64,000 nt of DNA from Hirundichthys speculiger (GCA_018398805.1 JAGFBZ010000563.1:310001-374000), one strand, 5' to 3'. Numbered from the stretch's first letter, positions 1 to 22,059 are shown. Numbers and translations: made by a program. Notes: generated from the sequence alone by a model not told the origin.

Positions 1-426
1 GTATTTAAAGTGACAAAATAATCCTTTTATTTTAAGTTCAAGCTTTTATTGTCCTTTTTAAATTGTTCTTGCATGTGAGCATTTGTATAAAAGGTTTTAT
101 GTGTTTATTACATAAGATACTAGAGGAATTTGAACCAAAATTTTTGTTTTATTAATGCATGTGAATGCATTTGTATCAAAGAAATCTCAGAACATGTTTT
201 TAACTTTATGGCTCATCCATCCTTTTTGTCTGCCTTTTATTTCAAAAGGCAAAGAGCTCTCTGCCTACACGCATGCTATCTGCATGTACCACTTGAACCA
301 TAAACGCTGCTGCAAGAAACTCACTGAGGATCGAGTGAAATAGAGATTCAAATTTTCTGAAAGTTGTTTTCATGAATTCCCTCGTAGTGAGCGTGTTGGT
401 CTCACTTTCATACATCCTCCCTGCAG

Positions 427-9036
<8,610 letters not shown>

Positions 9037-9680
9037 CCTCAACTCTCTCATACTCCATCCATCCTCCCAACCTTCCTAGGATCTGCAGCATGTCTGGAGA
9101 TTCATGGCACTGAGGGAAACTCAACTGTTCCCATAATGTCAGAGGAAATGAGTGGGGGAGAAGGATTGCACACTCAGATTCTCACTCCGTCACACCAACA
9201 CAGGCCATTTAAGGGAACTGCCAGGTGTTCTCGGCGCTGCTGCTCCGGCAGACTGTTTTGTCGACAGTTTGGATTCTAATGCATCCTGATAATCCCAATA
9301 ATAGTTGCGATCTCTGTCCCTGACAAAATAGTTTTTTGAATGGACAAAGAGTGACTGCATTTTTTTTATCTGTTGAGCATCACATTGTGCTCAAGAAAAC
9401 CTTTCGATACACTGTATTTTTTTTTTGACACTCTTAGTGCCAAACCAAGAAAGCTTGCCTTCCGCATTTGCTGTTTTTTATTTTCAAGAAAAAATGAAAA
9501 TGTAGATAGGACATCTAACAGGTGTATCATAATATATTAAAGCTGTATTTTACATGTTAAACTTAATTTATGAGAACTTATTCTTGACATTTAATGAAAA
9601 CAGAAGAAATACCATAAACTATTTATTGGAGATGACCTGCTACACAACACTAAACCAATAAATACTGATAGTACTTGTTT
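9037..9680 (+). other. calcrl: calcrl 3' untranslated region
   Basis: Non-coding AT-rich sequence after the stop codon, with U-rich stretches. Candidate poly(A) signals are ATTAAA at 9536-9541 and AATAAA at 9657-9662. The true cleavage site is not visible, so the end is an estimate. Confidence 0.6.
9657..9662 (+). promoter_or_regulatory. candidate poly(A) signal AATAAA for calcrl
   Basis: First canonical AATAAA after the calcrl stop, about 620 bases downstream. A weaker ATTAAA lies at 9536-9541. Confidence 0.4.
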
Positions 9681-9740
9681 CCAGCTACACAAACTTTCAC
9701 AACCTTATATATTTCTTAGTTGGATTCTGCATCTGCAGTT

Positions 9741-10150
9741 TAGGGCTGGACCTGAATATCCGGATATCTGGATGTTTTTTCGCTAAGTGGCATCTGGTTT
9801 TTAATTTTGATATCTCAATACATATATTATACATTGGTCAGCATGTGATAATTTTTAATGAACAGTTAAAATATGGAAATAATAAGACAAAAAAAATTAT
9901 AAATCATGCAGTCATTGTTTGGTTCAGTTGTTGGTTGTTAACAGGAAGACAATATGGTTCTGCTGGATATACTCACAGTTTGACCAAGTGTTCATGTCTG
10001 TTGGCATGCACAACCAGCTGTGTTGTGAACGTATCTGGCTCGTGATCTACGTGGCAGGACACATGATGCTGGATGTCTCCACTTTGGGGAATACAGACTC
10101 ACCCCCTTCTCACACATAAATGCTGAAAGCGTCTTCAGCGTAGGTTTTCA
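9741..10150. repeat. probable hAT-type fossil
   Basis: Begins with GGGCTGGACCTGAATATCC. A similar start (GAGCTGGACCTCAACATTC) occurs at 53083. Near 10120 a short frame reads NAESVFSVG, reminiscent of the hAT dimerisation motif AERVFS. No intact ORF. Confidence 0.4.
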
Positions 10151-13100
10151 TAGACTTTAAATGGGGTGATGTCAAGTGTTGCTGAACTGAATTGTGGGTT
10201 TTGAATTGTGGCAGCATAGGTTCCATCAAAAGCTGGGGAGTTTTCAACTTTCCATGCTTAATTAAATTAAACACACGCAACAGCCAGTTATATTTCCAGC
10301 TACACAGCTAGAGCTAGTCAATGAAATCCTTTTTGTGGGACTTTTCAAAGAATGCGTTTATTTGCGTAGCAAGCAGGAAGGAATTTTTGTTTTTTTTTTG
10401 TCTGATGAAGGCGCGTCAGAAGGACCTCACATGTTGCCATGACGCTGCTGCTGTGTGTGGGGATTAGGATCTCGAATAGCCTACAACCAGATACAACATG
10501 GCAACACAAGAAAACAAAACTGGCACCATCGGAGGTGATCCATTAGGCCATTAAATCAACGCCGTTAGGATAGAAAGTTTGTTTCTCTTTTTTTTACATT
10601 ATATTTTTACATATCTTCTGCGAGTTGTTTGCGTTCGATTGTTCCCCCTTGTTCAACACAACACCACACACAGTGAGGCCATAGCTGCAGCAGAGCGCCC
10701 CGATGGGTCACTTGTGGTCACCAGCCTACACTAGCGCCTCGAGGATTCAAGTGAATGTTGCATGTCATATAATACATGACTCATATTTTTTCAAGGAGGT
10801 GCATGACCAACATGCCAGAGGAACGCATGATAGCAAAGTAGCCAGGATGTGTTTACGTACACATTGCGAAAGGCAAGTATATTCCAAGCCTTAATTTCAT
10901 GGAGGGTTGTGCATAGAGCCCCATGTGGGGATCTGGGTCCAGAAGCTCAGACTGAGCCCAACCTCAGAATCTCAACCTCAGCGCGGTTCAGCTCCAGGTA
11001 CCCAACTGTGCTCCTGAGAAGGGTTCAATGTCCCCATAAATGAAACTCTGTATGTTTGCTTTAATCCTCTACCAAAGCTTTCGAAGCCCATAAAACTGTG
11101 TTGAGGCCAGCCTTAGTGCTGTCACTGCAGCTGATATGCAGTATCACATGCACACATAGGTTCTACAGATTGTACAAATGATGATGCTAATGTTTGTCCA
11201 TTATCTTCACAGACATGAACATCCTTTAAAACACGTGGTAGCTGTCATGTCACTTGGTGGTTCAGTTTCATCAGCGATAAGCCATAATTAAATGTACTTT
11301 TATTTATTTTTTTCTCATGACATGTTGTAAGTGTAAAGAGCTGGATTTGTTGGACATCAACATATCACATTCCCTTTCACTGCTATCTCCACTCTTACTC
11401 TTACCAAATATGTAGATATAACTGAGATGAGTGTTGGGACTGAGAGCAGCACAGTGTTAAAAAATGCAGACTTTTGTGTTTTTGAGGGCGTAACAGAATG
11501 AATGAGAGCATTTTTAATAAACAGTTTCAATTTTAGCACAGTACACACATGCTTTTAAAATGGTTAATACAATATTGTCTCTGCTTGTCATGATTCAAGC
11601 CCCATCACAGTACAATTTTCTGTGAAAGGGGGACAGTTTATAGTCCTTGTTTCAGTGCCAGGCCTCATTCTCATGTCGGTTCCAAGCTAATCTCATGAAT
11701 TAAATCAAGTTTTTTTAGTTATTCATACATTTGTTTACTGATTTAGATTTTACTTCCCCCCCAAAAAATTTGGAAGAGAGCCATCATATTTGGCAAATTC
11801 AGCACACTGAAGCCTTGTACTGGCTTGATTACTTTTGCAGATTTTGCATCTTTCCCTGTCTTTTGTTGGATAGTCAAAATGCAAAAGTGTTCTTTAAGGC
11901 CAGTAAGGAGGACTGCTTATTCTATTGTTAAAAAAAAGAAAAGAGACACAGAAGATAAGAGGCTTGGAAAAGCTGTGTCAATTAAAGTGCAATAAAAATT
12001 GATTAAATCTTGACGTACAGTAAATGAAGCAAGTTTCCTGCAGTAAATGAAACAAGTTAAAGCTCCTGGCACCAAGGAGATGAAAAATAAGGAAATGGAA
12101 TAACTGAGGAGTCTAACTTCCCACAGTGTAATACATGAAAGGAAAATAAAGGTTCGGCTTTCATTGTGGTATCAACACATTTGTCAAGACTTTTCTTTCA
12201 TTGGGGAAGTAAAATTTTGGTGTCTTTTTTCGTTTTCTGCAATCAGTTTTTTTTTTCATCTGTCTGTGCTAGAAAGAAGAAAAGTTTCAATTCAGCTCAA
12301 CTTGAAATTTATTTTATATTTTTGCTCTGAGAAAAGATAAGACATGGGCAACGGAGCTGAGTTCAGATAATGTTGCTGCATTATGATGTTTGCTTGATCA
12401 GGCTTAGATGTCAGAAGAGGTACCATACATCTCTTTGCTGCTTTTTTCTTTTTCTTAATAGCTTTTAAATACACTTTTTTCATAATGCTGGGAACACAAG
12501 TCACTATCATCTGATGTAAATAGTTTTGTAAATCTGACATCTCTTACAGGATACGCTGAACATGTGAGAGTGTGTCTGCATGATTTTTATATATGTACAT
12601 ATGTAGTATTTATGGGTTTACTGTACTCAGCAGCATTCAACAATTACTTCTGTGTTCTGGAAAAAGCACAGAGGTGTTTCTACCCAGGAAATCTCAACAT
12701 GCTACTGTATCTGTTTCCCCTCTCAGCTCTGTTAAACTCGGTCACCTCTCTATTTTCTCGATTGCTCAAAAGCATGTGGTTGAGAAGCTTAAACTGTCCA
12801 AAGAAATCGTCTCCTAACAAAGAATGTCAATAGCATTTACACTGATGACTATTTGTTTATCTCCATTTTTCTGTCTTCTTGTGATGACTTACCATAATTC
12901 TGCACAGAAAAGGTGACAAGAAATGTTTGTCAAAAATATGTTCACAGTATTCAAAGCCACATATACTGTGTACAATCAAACCAGCAGCATTACTTTTTGT
13001 GTCTTTGATGTCAAATCTGTGGGACAGTTTCTCCATTTTGAACACCCATCCTGCATATATGGCTGTCACTGTACTGCTTTAATGAAGTGATTCATTCATA

Positions 13101-13560
13101 ATGACAGAATTATGAAGTCTTCATCAAAAGTTATGTATTGTTTGTGATGCATTATAAATCATTTATGATTTCTTTTTCATCCAAACTGGAAAAGCCAGAA
13201 ACGTTTGGCAATTGTAGTAAATCTTGTATATCATTCACGTTGTGTATTTATGTGTGAAATGTTATCATATGACTCTTCATGGAGTTTGTGAAGTCCCCAG
13301 TGACACTTTGGTAAAGTATTGTGAAGTATGACAAAAGCACAGGACAGTGTCGGTTCTGTTTGTTTATACTGTACTGTATCGATTTTGATAGTCTTGACAC
13401 ATTGGCTCCACACTGCTGTTTGAATGTAAATTGGTTTTCTTTTAGGATCTGGATGTGAAAAACATTATATATAAATTCATTTTATGATTAAGTTAGACAA
13501 TGTTGCTATCTTATGCGTATTTGTATACTAATACAGTATAGCACAGCATTTGCCCTTTGC
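10150..13560. other. intergenic, no gene or clear repeat seen
   Basis: Read on both strands. ORFs are all under 90 codons, without recognisable domains, and splice-flanked conserved blocks were not found. Sequence is AT-rich and unremarkable. Confidence 0.5.
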
Positions 13561-13589
13561 TCAGTTTCTTCTTTTCCCAATAAGAATCT

Positions 13590-14340
13590 TTTTGGGGGGA
13601 TAGCCATACTTGTAAGCATGATTTGGTCCATTAAAGAATGAATCTTTCAGAGGCAAAGATGAGCAGAGGATCTCCAGTCTGTCATCCAATGCCTGAGGAA
13701 AATCATTGAAACTGAAGTTGAAAACAATGCCTTCATGCCTTCTAAAGTGCATAATATCATTAAACAATTTAAGGAATTTGGAGAAATATCACAATGCAAA
13801 GGGCAAGATCACAAGATGAAATGGGTCACCCATGAACTCTGAACCCTCAGGCGGTACAGAATGCATCAAGAACCATCATTCATCACAAGCTGATATAACC
13901 ACATGGGTAAAAGACAATACAAACCAACACTCTCAATTGCAACTGAAAACTTTACAGTACACAGAAGAAGCCAAAAGTATCCTTGTCCTGAAGCAGTGAT
14001 GATGTCTCCAGCCATGGAGGTATCTACGATGGACCATCACTCTGGAAATGTGTATTGTAGTTAGACAAGTCAGTTTTCCAGATCTCTTTTGAGAAAATTG
14101 GCTGCTCTCTGCCTAAAAAACAATAAAGGACCATTCAAACTCTTTTCAAGCAACAAGACCAAAAGTCAAGCTCTGTGATGGTGTGGCATTGTCTCAATGC
14201 TCTTGGCAAATTTTAAACTTTTGTGATGGCAGAATTGAATGCAGAAAGGTATACTGAGATTTGACAGTAACTGCTGTCTTCAAGGCCATATCTTTTCCTA
14301 GACATCCATTCATTTTTCAACGAGAAAATTGTTAGGAAAA
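13590..14340 (+). pseudogene. mariner/Tc1-type transposase relic
   Basis: Decayed coding strand. A helix-turn-helix-like start is at about 13660-13800. Later blocks correspond to the catalytic region (GGACCATTCAAACTCTTTTC, TGGTGTGGCATTGTCTCAAT, CTTTTGTGATGGCAGAATT). Related decayed copies lie at 56640-57170 and 63110-63400. Multiple stops; inactive. Confidence 0.6.
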
Positions 14341-14366
14341 TTATCAAAAAATGATTCAGATTATAA

Positions 14367-14500
14367 CAGGGGTGGGCAAATCCAGTCTTAGATGTTTCCC
14401 TCCTTCAGCACACCTGATTCAAATGAATGGATCACCATCAGCTTGTCTGTCAAGGTCTGTTAACGAGCCATTCATTTGAATCAGGTGTGCTGAAACAGAT
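14367..14500. mobile_element. hAT-type MITE fragment
   Basis: Starts CAGGGGTGGGCAAA, a hAT-like terminus. Contains ACACCTGATTCAAATGAATG and its near-inverted partner around 14475. The 3' terminus is missing. The same family appears at 31015-31180 and about 29164-29275. Confidence 0.6.
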
Positions 14501-14818
14501 TTAACCATGAATGTTTACAATGGGAAACATATCAGTCACACAACCCTAATTTAAAGAGTCCACATACCTCCTTGCTTAACCCTAACCCTATACAGTTGGT
14601 CACAGCAAGAAGACATGCAACATTTGGAAAACGAATAATAGCACACTATATTCTTATTTTTTGAACCAAAATGAAAGCCTTTATCGGGTACGCTATACAA
14701 AGATATGAATGAGGATAAGGAGGGTACTGGGTACTGGTTTAACTATGTCTTTTTGCATAGCAAATAGACGTGGTTGAGATTTTGAGTGTTTTGAGGCCAG
14801 ATTTATTACTAAGTTGTA

Positions 14819-15560
14819 CAACTCCAGTTCCAAAAAAGTGGGGACACTGTATAAAACGTAATTAAAAACAAGATGCATTGATTTGCAAATTTCATAAACA
14901 TATCTTATTCCCAATAGAACGTAAAGAACATATCAGATGTTGAAACTGAGACATTTTACCATTTCATGGAAAATATTAGAAAACATTTTGACTTTGATGG
15001 CAGTAACACATCTCAAATAAGTCGAAACAAAGTGATGATTAACACTGTGTAGCATCCCCCCTCCTTTAACAACTGTCTGTAAACATCAAGGAAGTGAGGA
15101 GACCAGTTCCTGGAGTTTTAGGAGAGGAATGTTTTTCTGTCACTGAAAGGTCTGGACTGCAGGCAGGCCAGTTAAGCACCCAGACTCTTCTCCCGTGAAG
15201 CCTGGTTTTGCATTATCTCACTGAAATGTGCAAGATCTTCTGTGAAGGAGCCGTTCTCTGGATGAGAGTATATGTTGCTCTAAAACCTCTATGTACTTTT
15301 CAGCATTGATGGTGCTTTTCCAGATGTGCAATCCACAGGCGCTAATGCAAAGCTATGCCATGAGATGTGTTACTACCATCAAAGTCAAAATGAGCTAATA
15401 CTTTCCATGAAATGGAATGAAATGTCTCAGTTTCAACACATGAAATGTTCTTTATGTCCTGCTGGGAATAGAATATGAATTTATGAGATTTGCAAATCAT
15501 TGCATTCTGTTTTTATTAAGATTTTACACAGTACCCCAACTTTTTTTGGTTTTGGGGTTG
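14819..15560. mobile_element. non-autonomous Tc1/mariner-type element with about 200-bp TIRs
   Basis: Flanked by TA at 14817-14818 and 15561-15562. Inverted arms 14819-15016 and 15361-15560 align almost throughout (starts CAACTCCAGTTCC and CAACCCCAAAACC; shared AAACTGAGACATTT). The interior keeps minus-strand transposase remnants near 15240-15345, including the reverse complement of CATCTGGAAAAGCACCATC. No ORF survives, so it is an internally deleted derivative. Confidence 0.85.
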
Positions 15561-15562
15561 TA

Positions 15563-17300
15563 AATTATTCATAAAACTGAAGAAAGTAAGAAGAGAACAT
15601 TTACAAATCTTAAAGAGCAAAACTCGGTTTTACCTTAAAATGTTAAAAGTATCATTTACTGATGCAGAAAGCTTCTCTTTACCGAATCACAGGTTAATCT
15701 ATAAACAAATCCATCTGTGTTATGTGTTACAATAGAAAAGCTCCAAATCATTCACAGTTCAGTGTTGAAGACAATCCAGCTACTATAAGATCACAGTGAG
15801 ACTGAGTTTTGGCGCTAATTTGACACCACTGTGGCTTTGTACTGGACCATTGTAATGAGAAACATCTGCCACTTTGGCAAAGAGTCCCCACAGTAACTGT
15901 CAAAAAGGAAATGTTCAGTATCCAAATCCCTTTTGGTGTAAGAAGCTGGAGAAAAGTCCACGACAGAATGTGACTGAAATTATAATAATACAAATGATCT
16001 AATTCAAGGCACATCAATTTACAGGTTACTGACTTCAGAAATATTCAGAGCACCAGCCTGCTGATTATAAAGATAACAAACATAACAGGACACCTGACGA
16101 TTAAACTTGAACTATGAGCTGTGATCCTGCTCTTCACTGAGAAGGGAGGCCATTTTTCACCAACCTTCACTCATTCTGAGCACACACAGTTTTTATATGA
16201 TCACCAGGCAAGTGGGAAGTTTGGCTGAAACACTAATATGAAATAAAGTTCAAGGTAATGACCTATTACAGACTTGTGTTCCTGAAAATTGATTCTCAGT
16301 GTGTTTCTTTAATTTTACAACCAGAAATGTTTCCTGATTGACCCTCTAAACATTAACCACTGCATCATGCCTGTCATTAATAGAACGCTGACACATCTCC
16401 ACCGGTGTAAACTCCCCTGAAGCACTCAGAAGGGATTTAGTTTAAGTGCTGCTGTGAAATTATGTTGATAAGCAGTTTACATGAGTGTGGTTGTGGTGGA
16501 ATATTTATTTGTGTTATATTATTTATTATTTTATCATTTATATATTTTCATGCTCATTCAAATCTGAAGTTGTAACCGGATAGCACAGTTCTGGCAACAA
16601 AGAGCTTCAGAGGAGACCTACTATATGCCATTTTTTGAGGTCTTGATGAGATGTCCACTACAGGCTTTGATCAAAATACCACAGAGATACAGTATAAAAG
16701 CTCCTTTGCAAATATGCTTTCGCAGATCTTTTCATAGCAGCCAGTTTTAGGGGCCAGAGTCGTTTAACATCCCCATCAAACCATAGCATGTGCCTTTTTT
16801 TGAGATGTGTGTTATAGCTTTGTGTAACTCCCTTCTGAGGAACAGCAAGCGCAGCATGATGCGAAGTTTGGTGGTGATACAAAAATGAGGAGGCTGGATG
16901 GATTCTCCTCTGGTCTGTGATGTCACAGTACCTTGCAAATCTGTAGCACTACCTCAATAATATACATTCAGGGCAAGGTGGCCATAAGGTCATAGGGTTG
17001 TATTATGTTGATGTTTTAAGTTGGTTTTCTCTTTTAAAATCCAAATGTGTGTTTCCAAGCAGAGAAAAGCAGAGCCGTTATATGGCTTCCAATAGAGGAG
17101 AGCCATATACTTGGAAAAACACCTTCTTAATGATCTGTCATGATTATATTATTTTCCAGTATCTTTGCTTTGTTTTGTAACAAAGAAACCAACCAGAGGA
17201 AGGAAAGCAAAGATGCTTTTAGGAGTTGAACTCTCTCTCCATAAGAATGCTTACATAATGTAATTTCAAAAGCTGCTCTCTAATGAGTTCAAGAGTTCAT
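15563..17300. other. intergenic; no gene seen
   Basis: No convincing ORF. 16600-16985 has the texture of an interspersed fish repeat but could not be assigned. Confidence 0.4.
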
Positions 17301-18005
17301 CCACCAACGTTTAACTGTTGAACCAGACAAAGAAATTCCATCGGCAGCCTTGTCTGTGTCTTACTTTGACCAATTACAACTCAGTGGAGCCGTCATTTAC
17401 CAATGCTCTGATGCCCAAAGCAATTGGAGCTGACGCGCAGAATCTTTTTTTATTCCGACTTTCAGCATGTGGCAAGACCAAAATATCACCACAGCTAGAT
17501 CTATACAAACTCCACTTTCTGCCAATGACAAAGGAGAAGGCACACATCCCTGCAGTTTGGAATGGATATTTTGTATTTCTTCTCTTCACTGCTGGTGGCT
17601 CTTGTCCTTCTTAATAAGTAGCTGCTTCTGAATGGGTCGGACGAACGCCTCTGGCTCCTAAAGAGTAAGGAAAGTCTGCTTTAAGGTGAGTTTAGTGTTG
17701 ACTTTACAGATCACAACAAAGTGCTGTTACATTATTTTATCATTCACAGTATAAATACGCCAAATGGATAGAACACTGAAAAAGGTTGTTTATAGGATTC
17801 TACAGGGGACAACTTTTTTTAGCCTGGATTGACTCTGCAGCTTATTCTGGCTTTAGGGGGCTTTAAAGAGAGTTTGAGCTCATTGCAGCTGTTTAGCGTA
17901 TAATTTCGCTTCACTCTCGCGGCTTTGTTTTCAGCTGCAGCAGACAGCTGTTGTCAGCTCTGTCCTGCAAAGAAGCTCTAAACATGTACGTCTGAATGCT
18001 ACCTA
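17300..18005. repeat. interspersed repeat, copy 1
   Basis: 17851-18005 (CTGCAGCAGACAGCTGTTGT, then GCTCTAAACATG) matches a second copy at 22800-22955 in the same orientation. Upstream parts (AGTCTGCT, GTGTTGACT) also match near 22098 and 22147. Family not identified. Confidence 0.6.
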
Positions 18006-18185
18006 CTAGATAAAATGAAATGAAATGAAATATACATCAGTACTGCATCCACGTTGCAATACACCTATGTGTGCAATGTCATTTGATCCTCTAAGAATCT
18101 CAGAAAATTCAGTCATGTGTAAAAGTAAGTGAGCTACTCCCTCTTCCAATCCAGTGTTTGCTTTTATGGGGGGGAAAAAATGAAT

Positions 18186-19545
18186 TCTCATCCATCCATC
18201 CATCCATCCATCCATCATCTGCCGCTTGGTCTGGAGTCGGGTCGCGGGGGCAGCAGCTTCAGGAGAGAGGCCCAGACCTCCCTCTCCCTGGCCGCTTCAC
18301 TTCCACCAGCTCCTCTGGGAGAATCCCGAGGCGTTCCCAGGCCAGCTGTGAGATATAATCTCTCCAGCGGGTCCTGGGTCTTCCCCGTGGTCTTCTCCCA
18401 GTTGGACATGCCTGAAAAACACCTCTCCAGGGAGGCATCCGGGGGGGGGGGGTATCCTAGCCAGATGCCCGAACCACCTCAACTGGCTCTTCTTGATGTG
18501 AAGGAGCAGCGGCTCTACTCTGAGTCTCTCCCGAATGACTGAACCTTTCACCCTATCTCTAAGGGAGAGTCCAGCCACCCTGCAGAGAAAACTCATTTCT
18601 GCCGCTTGTATTCATGATCTCGTTCTTTCAGGTCACTACCCACAGTTCATGACCATAGGTGAGGGTTGGAACAAGATCGACCGGTCAACAGAGAGCCTTG
18701 CCTTGTGGCTCAGCTCTCTCTTCACCACCACAGACCGGTACAGAGTCCGCACCACAGCAGATGCTGAACCAATCCGTCGGTCGATCTCCCATCACTCGTG
18801 AACAAGACCCCGAGATACTTAAACTCCTCCACTTGATGCAGAACCTCAAAAAGGCATTCTACCTACTTTTCCGACTGAGAACCATGTCCTCAGATTTGGA
18901 GGTGCTGATTCTCATCCCTGCCACTTCACACATGGCTGTGAACCGCTCCAGCAGGGCTGAAGATCCCCACCCGATGGCGACCAACAGGACCACGTCATCT
19001 GTAAACAGCAGAGACGAAATCTTGTCTCCACCGAACTGGAACACTTCCACTCCTTGGCTGCACCTAGAAATTCTGTCCATAAACGTTATGAACAGAATCT
19101 GGTGACAAAGGGCAGCCCTGGTGGAGTCCAACTCTCACTGAAAATGAATCCGACTTACAACCGGCAATGGGGACCAAACAACTACTCCATTTGTACAGGG
19201 ACTGGACAGCCCGTAACAACGGGCCCAGCACCCCATACTCCTGGAGTACCCCCACAGGACCCCCCGAGGGACACGGTCAAATGCCTTCTCCAAGTCCACA
19301 AAACACATGTGGACTGGTTGGGCAAAATTCCCATGTTCCCTTAAGGACCCTCGTGAGGGTTTAGAGCTGGTCCAGTGTTCCACGACCAGGACGGAACCCA
19401 CATTGTTCCTCCTGAATCTGGGATTCGACAATCGATCGAACTCTCTTCTCCAGCACCCCTTAATAGACCTTACCAGGGAGGCTGAGGAGTGTGATTCCCC
19501 TGTAATTATAACACACCCTCAGGTCCCAGAAGGGGGACCTCTCAA
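18186..19545 (-). mobile_element. 5'-truncated RTE-type (Rex3-like) LINE, reverse transcriptase broken
   Basis: Minus-strand frames give reverse transcriptase motifs in order: FVDLEKAFDRVPRGVLW (motif A, about 19300), GLHQGCPLSP (motif B, about 19105), SSLLFTDDVVLL (motif C, catalytic DD kept, about 19000) and GMRISTSKSE. The C-terminal block follows at 18297-18596 (LSLRDRV, SQLRWFGHLARIP, REVWASLLKLLPPRPDS). Frameshifts divide it into at least three frames and the endonuclease part is absent. It ends in a GATG tail. The RTE/Rex3 name is from memory of the family and moderately sure; the LINE identity is firm. Confidence 0.88.
18189..18216. repeat. (CATC)n, the GATG tail of the minus-strand LINE
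   Basis: Seven CATC units exactly at the 3' end of the LINE on the minus strand. Tandem GATG tails are a known mark of fish Rex3/RTE elements. Confidence 0.9.
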
Positions 19546-19789
19546 AACCATTCTCAAAATGACAACACAAATTTTTCCATTGTGTCATTATTTATTAAGC
19601 AAAAAAAATTAAAAAAATTTGTGTGGATAACAGTAAGTACCCCCTTACCGCTTCAAGAGGATTTAAAAGGGAAAGTTGCAACCAGGTGCTGATCATCATC
19701 AGTGACTGATGTTCAGCAGGTGTGCAGACCTCTATAAATACAGCCGTTTTGGGAGTTTGCGTGTCTGTAGCATGGCATAGTGCCAAGAG

Positions 19790-20315
19790 AGAAAGACCTT
19801 AGGGCCCCCATACACTGCACGATTTTGGACTGTTGTAGACATAAAAAAATCATCAATGTGAAAGAATGGTGGGGATGTCTTTCATGAACTTGTCAGTTGC
19901 GTGCCTGACTGTGAATGGTTTGATGATGGTGCCACAGTGGTCTTGCGACCAAAGACTAACTGATAATTTTCTGAGAGTGTCAGAAACCCTACGACTTTGT
20001 CTGCTTACTAGTCAATTAAAATGCAGCTTGAAATGATTTATTAATAAGTATGGCAAAGTGCCATTCCAAAGAAAAGTTTTCCTCTTCTCCCCAACTATAA
20101 TTGGGACCACTTTCTTCTCTTTTCAAAGCATTTTCAGCACGCATTAAAGCGACAACAGTTTTTTTTCACTTCTTTTTTTACTGTCAGCGCGTACTGATGA
20201 TGCCAGTTCTACATCCAGCTGCATCTCTGCATCAGTTGTAGCCTACGATTCAAGAGCGCTCATCAGCATACAGTCTGCTTGTACCATTCCTGACATCGTT
20301 CCCAAAATTAAGCAA
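19790..20315. other. intergenic between LINE and Tc1 relic
   Basis: 19801-19830 (AGGGCCCCCATACACTGCAC) looks like a DNA-transposon terminus, but no partner end was found. Otherwise nothing recognised. Confidence 0.35.
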
Positions 20316-21200
20316 ATGCAAACTGTACAGGGTGAGATGTTAGAATCTTATATGACTGCTGACATTGTGAAGCGTGTAGGAACCCTTAGTAGAAGTAATT
20401 TGTTGCTGCACATCAGGCTGAAAAAGGCTTATGTAACCATTTCCAAACAATTTGAAGTTCAACATTCTCGAGTGAGAAAGATTATTCACAAGTGGAAATC
20501 ATTCAAGACATCCCGGCAAATTTACCCTGAGGACAGACCGTGCAATGCTGAGAGAAATACAAAAAAACCCAAGAGCTATATCACAGTCTTCAGTGAGCAT
20601 GTTAAATATTAAAGTCCATGACGGCAGAAATAGAAAGACTGAACAAGTACAGTATGTTTGAGAGGGTTGCCAGGAGAAACCCTCATCTGTCTAAAAGAAA
20701 AATGGAAGCACGACTAAGGTTCCCAAAACTGCACCTGAACAGACCACAAGGCTTACAAAACAATTTCCTATGGACAGGTGAGCTCAAAGTGGACAGTTGT
20801 TTTCCAGCACTATTTTGGAAAAAACAAACACGGCATTGCAGAAACGTCTTAATCTGACAAGGAAGGGGTGATGATTTCCAGTTTTTTAGCAGACATGGGA
20901 CCTGGGCACCATCCAGTCACTGACAGGACTGAATATCAGACTGTATATCAGATTTTTCTGCATGTAAATGTGAGTCCATCTCTCCAGCAGCTAAAGTTTG
21001 GCAGAAATCGAAGTCGAACAACAGGACAACGATCTGAAGAATACTGGCAATCCTATATCAGAACGGCTCAATAATAAAAGATTTGAGCTCAAAGGATGGC
21101 CAACTGCAGTGGTGGGACATGGAGAGAGCAGTGAATAAGTGAAGAGCCAAAGAAACTAACTGACACCAATGTTGTTGGAAAATTAAAAAAAAAAAAAAAA
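20316..21200 (+). pseudogene. Tc1-like transposase relic
   Basis: The N-terminal helix-turn-helix region is recognisable (KKAYVTISKQFEV, VRKIIHKWKSFKTSR). It is followed by RVARRNPHLSKRKMEARLRF and LHLNRPQGLQNNFLWTGELK (the LWTDETK catalytic block with the Asp position lost), then SPSLQQLKFGRNRS. Several stops and shifts. Ends near a run of 17 A at 21185-21201. Confidence 0.82.
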
Positions 21201-21894
21201 ATCTGTAAAAGTTCAGACATTGATGAGACATTGATAGTCATACAGGAAACAACTGCATCACGTTATTACTGTTGAAGGTGGATCTATAAACTACTGAATC
21301 ACTGAGATATTTAGTATTGCCCAGTTGATATTTATCTTTGTCTTTGTGACATCAATAACATGAAGATGAAGAAATTTCAATGTCGTCCTTCACCTGAGAT
21401 TGTATTTGTCTAGACCCAGTGTTTACTATTTACACATATATTAATAAAACCCAAATTCTCCAGAATTAAATTTACAGTAATAATCAAAAACACACCCCCG
21501 TTATTAAACACTTCTAACCACACCTAGTTGCCCCCCACCCTTCTCATCCCATGGTCTCTCCCTGAACCTTTAAATGATGCTCAGGCTCCCAGGGGAACGT
21601 TTACAGCCAACATGTATTCATGCATTCACATTCACATGCGTTTGTCTTTGCAGGCAGCTGCCAGTCAACACCCGAACAGCTGTGCAACCTCTGGAAGACA
21701 GAACTACAGGCAAATAACTCCAACACTCAATAATTATTAAATTATTAAGATCTATGCAATTGTTTTGCTTTAGTCTGTGCAAATCTACGCATAGAGTAAC
21801 TAAAGTGTGGAAAGTGCCTCACCACCACAAACATTTGCAACTTTAGTAATGAAGAGCTCCTTTGTTACAACTCACTGATTTTTGTAATGCTTTT

Positions 21895-21907
21895 ACACAC
21901 ACGCGCG

Positions 21908-21980
<73 letters not shown>

Positions 21981-22015
21981 ACACACACACACACACACAC
22001 AACACCCACACACAC
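21895..22015. repeat. (CG)n/(CA)n microsatellite
   Basis: Alternating purine-pyrimidine tract: (CA), then a CG block at about 21902-21916, then a long (CA)n. It is uninterrupted from 21895 to 21978, then continues with short CCC breaks. Confidence 0.97.
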
Positions 22016-22059
22016 AGACCATAGGTTATAAAAGTAGGTACGAACCTTTGCATGACTGT

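Noticed and set aside
14574..14590. Telomere-like CCTAACCCTAACCC
   Set aside because: Barely two units; also isolated cases at 45221 and 54014; not a telomeric array.
18129..18542. 137-codon plus-strand ORF, the longest in the window
   Set aside because: It is the antisense shadow of the minus-strand LINE C-terminus.
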